A stretch of 7,358 nucleotides of DNA from Tannerella sp. (GTDB taxonomy: Bacteria > Bacteroidota > Bacteroidia > Bacteroidales > Tannerellaceae). How positions within the stretch are numbered: the stretch's first letter is position 1; every line of letters begins with the position of its first letter. This document shows, one piece after another, positions 6,106-7,358 of the stretch. The notes under the pieces are model-generated. The model had not been told where the DNA came from. It worked only from the letters and a program-made list of their open reading frames with translations, and did not search any database. Made by a program: the position numbers and the translations under genes. The DNA lies in assembly GCA_031263835.1 (NCBI GenBank), contig JAISEZ010000013.1, positions 1 to 7,358 of the forward strand. The letters run 5' to 3'.

Positions 6106-7358
6106 ATGGAAATATTGATTGTTACCGGATTGATTTTGTTGAACGGGCTGCTCGCGATGACGGAAATTGCCCTGGTTTCGTCGCGGAAGGCCCGGCTGGA
6201 GATTGAGTGGAAGAAGGGTAAAAAGCTTGCCCGGACGGCGTTGAACCTGACGGCCAACCCGGACAAGTTTCTTTCTACGGTTCAGATTGGCATCACGCTA
6301 ATCGGGATTCTGACGGGTTTGTTTTCGGGCGAGGCGTTTGCCGGGGAACTGGCCGGCGTGCTGGCCGGCATTGCCTGGCTTCAGCCGTATGCGTTGCCGG
6401 TTGCCAAAACGGTGATTGTTATGACGGTGACTTACCTGACGCTGATACTCGGCGAACTGGTGCCGAAACGCATCGGCATGAGATTTGCCGAGAAGGTGGC
6501 CATCGTGATGGCGCGACCGATGAACGTGCTGTCGGCGGTGGCTTCCCCCTTTGTCTGGATACTGTCCAAAAGTACGCATCTGGTGATGATGCTGCTGGGG
6601 CTGCACGGGATGGAGGAAAACAGGGTGACGGAAGACGAGATAAAGGCTGTTGTCAAGGAGGGTTTTGACGGCGGCGAGGTACAGGAGGTGGAACAGGACA
6701 TTGTGGAGCGCGTCTTTACGCTGGGCGACCGCGACGTGGGTTCCATCATGACGCACCGGAGCGACGTCACCTGGATGGACGTCGGGGATTCGCCGGCGAG
6801 CGTGCGCGAAAAAGTGAAGACGCATCCCTTCAACCTCTACCCCGTGGCGTCGGAAAAACTCGACAATATCGTGGGAGTGGTTTACCTGAAAGATTTGTTC
6901 GGGCGGATTGATTCGCCGGACTTCACCCTGTCGCAGGCGCTCCGGCCACCGCAGTTTGTGCCCGAAAACCAGAGCGTGTACAAGGCGCTGGAACAGTTCA
7001 GAAAGGCGCGGGTGAAATACGGTCTGGTGACGGACGAGTTCGGCGGTATTCAGGGGATTGTCACGCTGCAGGACATTATGGAGGCCCTGATTGGCCAGAT
7101 GCTCGACGCGGACGAGGAACAGGAAATCAAAAAACGGACGGACAACAGCTGGCTGGCGGACGGCCAGTATTCTTTCTACAACTTTCTCGAATACTTCGAC
7201 CTGGAAGATTTGTATGCCGAATACGACTACAATACCCTGAGCGGACTGATTCTGGAGATTCTGGAACGTGTCCCGAAAAAGGGCGACAAACTGACCTGGA
7301 AAGACTTTGAGTTCGAAATCATGGAAATGGACGGAGCACGGATAGACAGAGTGCTGGT
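6106..7358 (+). CDS. CNNM/CorC (HlyC) family membrane protein with CBS pair, 3' end beyond the window
   Basis: The open frame runs from the ATG at 6106 to the window end, 417 full codons plus a partial Val codon. The family is usually about 420-450 residues, so only the tail is missing. These inner-membrane proteins, often labelled hemolysin, are linked to Mg2+/Co2+ efflux or divalent-cation balance. Residues about 1-165 form the DUF21/CNNM domain, with hydrophobic segments near 2-24, 58-92, 97-118 and 130-165, and the signatures AMTEIALVSSRKARL (17-31), GITLIG (62-67) and LGELVPKRIG (115-124), whose Pro-bearing helix is typical of the ion path. Two CBS motifs follow (about 205-335; PVASEKLDNIVGVVYLKDL and GLVTDEFGGIQGIVTLQDI), then the CorC/HlyC C-terminal domain from about 345. 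It resembles the CorC/YfjD type more than gliding protein GldE. No Shine-Dalgarno sequence is seen. The ATG at 6095 is in another frame and stops after seven codons. Confidence 0.9.
   Translation, partial: MEILIVTGLILLNGLLAMTEIALVSSRKARLEIEWKKGKKLARTALNLTANPDKFLSTVQIGITLIGILTGLFSGEAFAGELAGVLAGIAWLQPYALPVAKTVIVMTVTYLTLILGELVPKRIGMRFAEKVAIVMARPMNVLSAVASPFVWILSKSTHLVMMLLGLHGMEENRVTEDEIKAVVKEGFDGGEVQEVEQDIVERVFTLGDRDVGSIMTHRSDVTWMDVGDSPASVREKVKTHPFNLYPVASEKLDNIVGVVYLKDLFGRIDSPDFTLSQALRPPQFVPENQSVYKALEQFRKARVKYGLVTDEFGGIQGIVTLQDIMEALIGQMLDADEEQEIKKRTDNSWLADGQYSFYNFLEYFDLEDLYAEYDYNTLSGLILEILERVPKKGDKLTWKDFEFEIMEMDGARIDRVL

Noticed and set aside
6106..7358. Identification as gliding-motility protein GldE, tempting given the nearby T9SS gene
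   Set aside because: The N-terminal signature (AMTEIALVSSRKARL) and domain order fit the general CorC/YfjD type, and no gldD or other gliding gene is adjacent.

Overview
The window looks like ordinary chromosomal DNA from a GC-rich member of the Bacteroidota, most likely order Bacteroidales. Four things point there: a type IX secretion system (T9SS) sortase PorU, a gene arrangement (FAH-family hydrolase followed by porU) that I recall from Porphyromonas gingivalis, promoter boxes of the Bacteroidota TAnnTTTG type, and PheS, Nth and CNNM proteins of Bacteroidales character. The coding DNA is visibly GC-rich, with many G/C third positions. That suggests a high-GC T9SS-bearing lineage, perhaps a Tannerella relative, but the genus is an inference.

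Layout. A forward unit at the left holds a short fumarylacetoacetate-hydrolase-family enzyme (62-673), then porU (711-4139), which is probably co-transcribed. PorU carries a signal peptide, a C25 gingipain-like Cys/His peptidase domain and its own T9SS C-terminal domain. A convergent gap (4140-4284) follows, with one clear hairpin after porU. On the reverse strand, pheS (6013 down to 4994) and nth (4938 down to 4285) form a likely two-gene unit. They are separated by an AT-rich degenerate 8-bp repeat, and nth appears to start at TTG. A 92-bp divergent region (6014-6105) has a TAnnTTTG box on each strand. To its right a CNNM/CorC-type membrane protein with CBS domains starts at 6106 and runs off the window end, lacking only a few residues.

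How the genes relate. PorU acts at the cell surface, removing the C-terminal signal of T9SS cargo and attaching the cargo to anionic lipopolysaccharide. PheS (translation), Nth (base-excision repair) and the CNNM protein (probable divalent-cation transport) are housekeeping genes with no evident tie to secretion. The FAH-family enzyme is metabolic, and its neighbourhood with porU is unexplained.

I found no evidence for a new multi-gene system, mobile element, CRISPR array or RNA gene. The points most worth a second look are the missing porV beside porU, the 8-bp repeat between pheS and nth, and the mutually overlapping divergent promoters.
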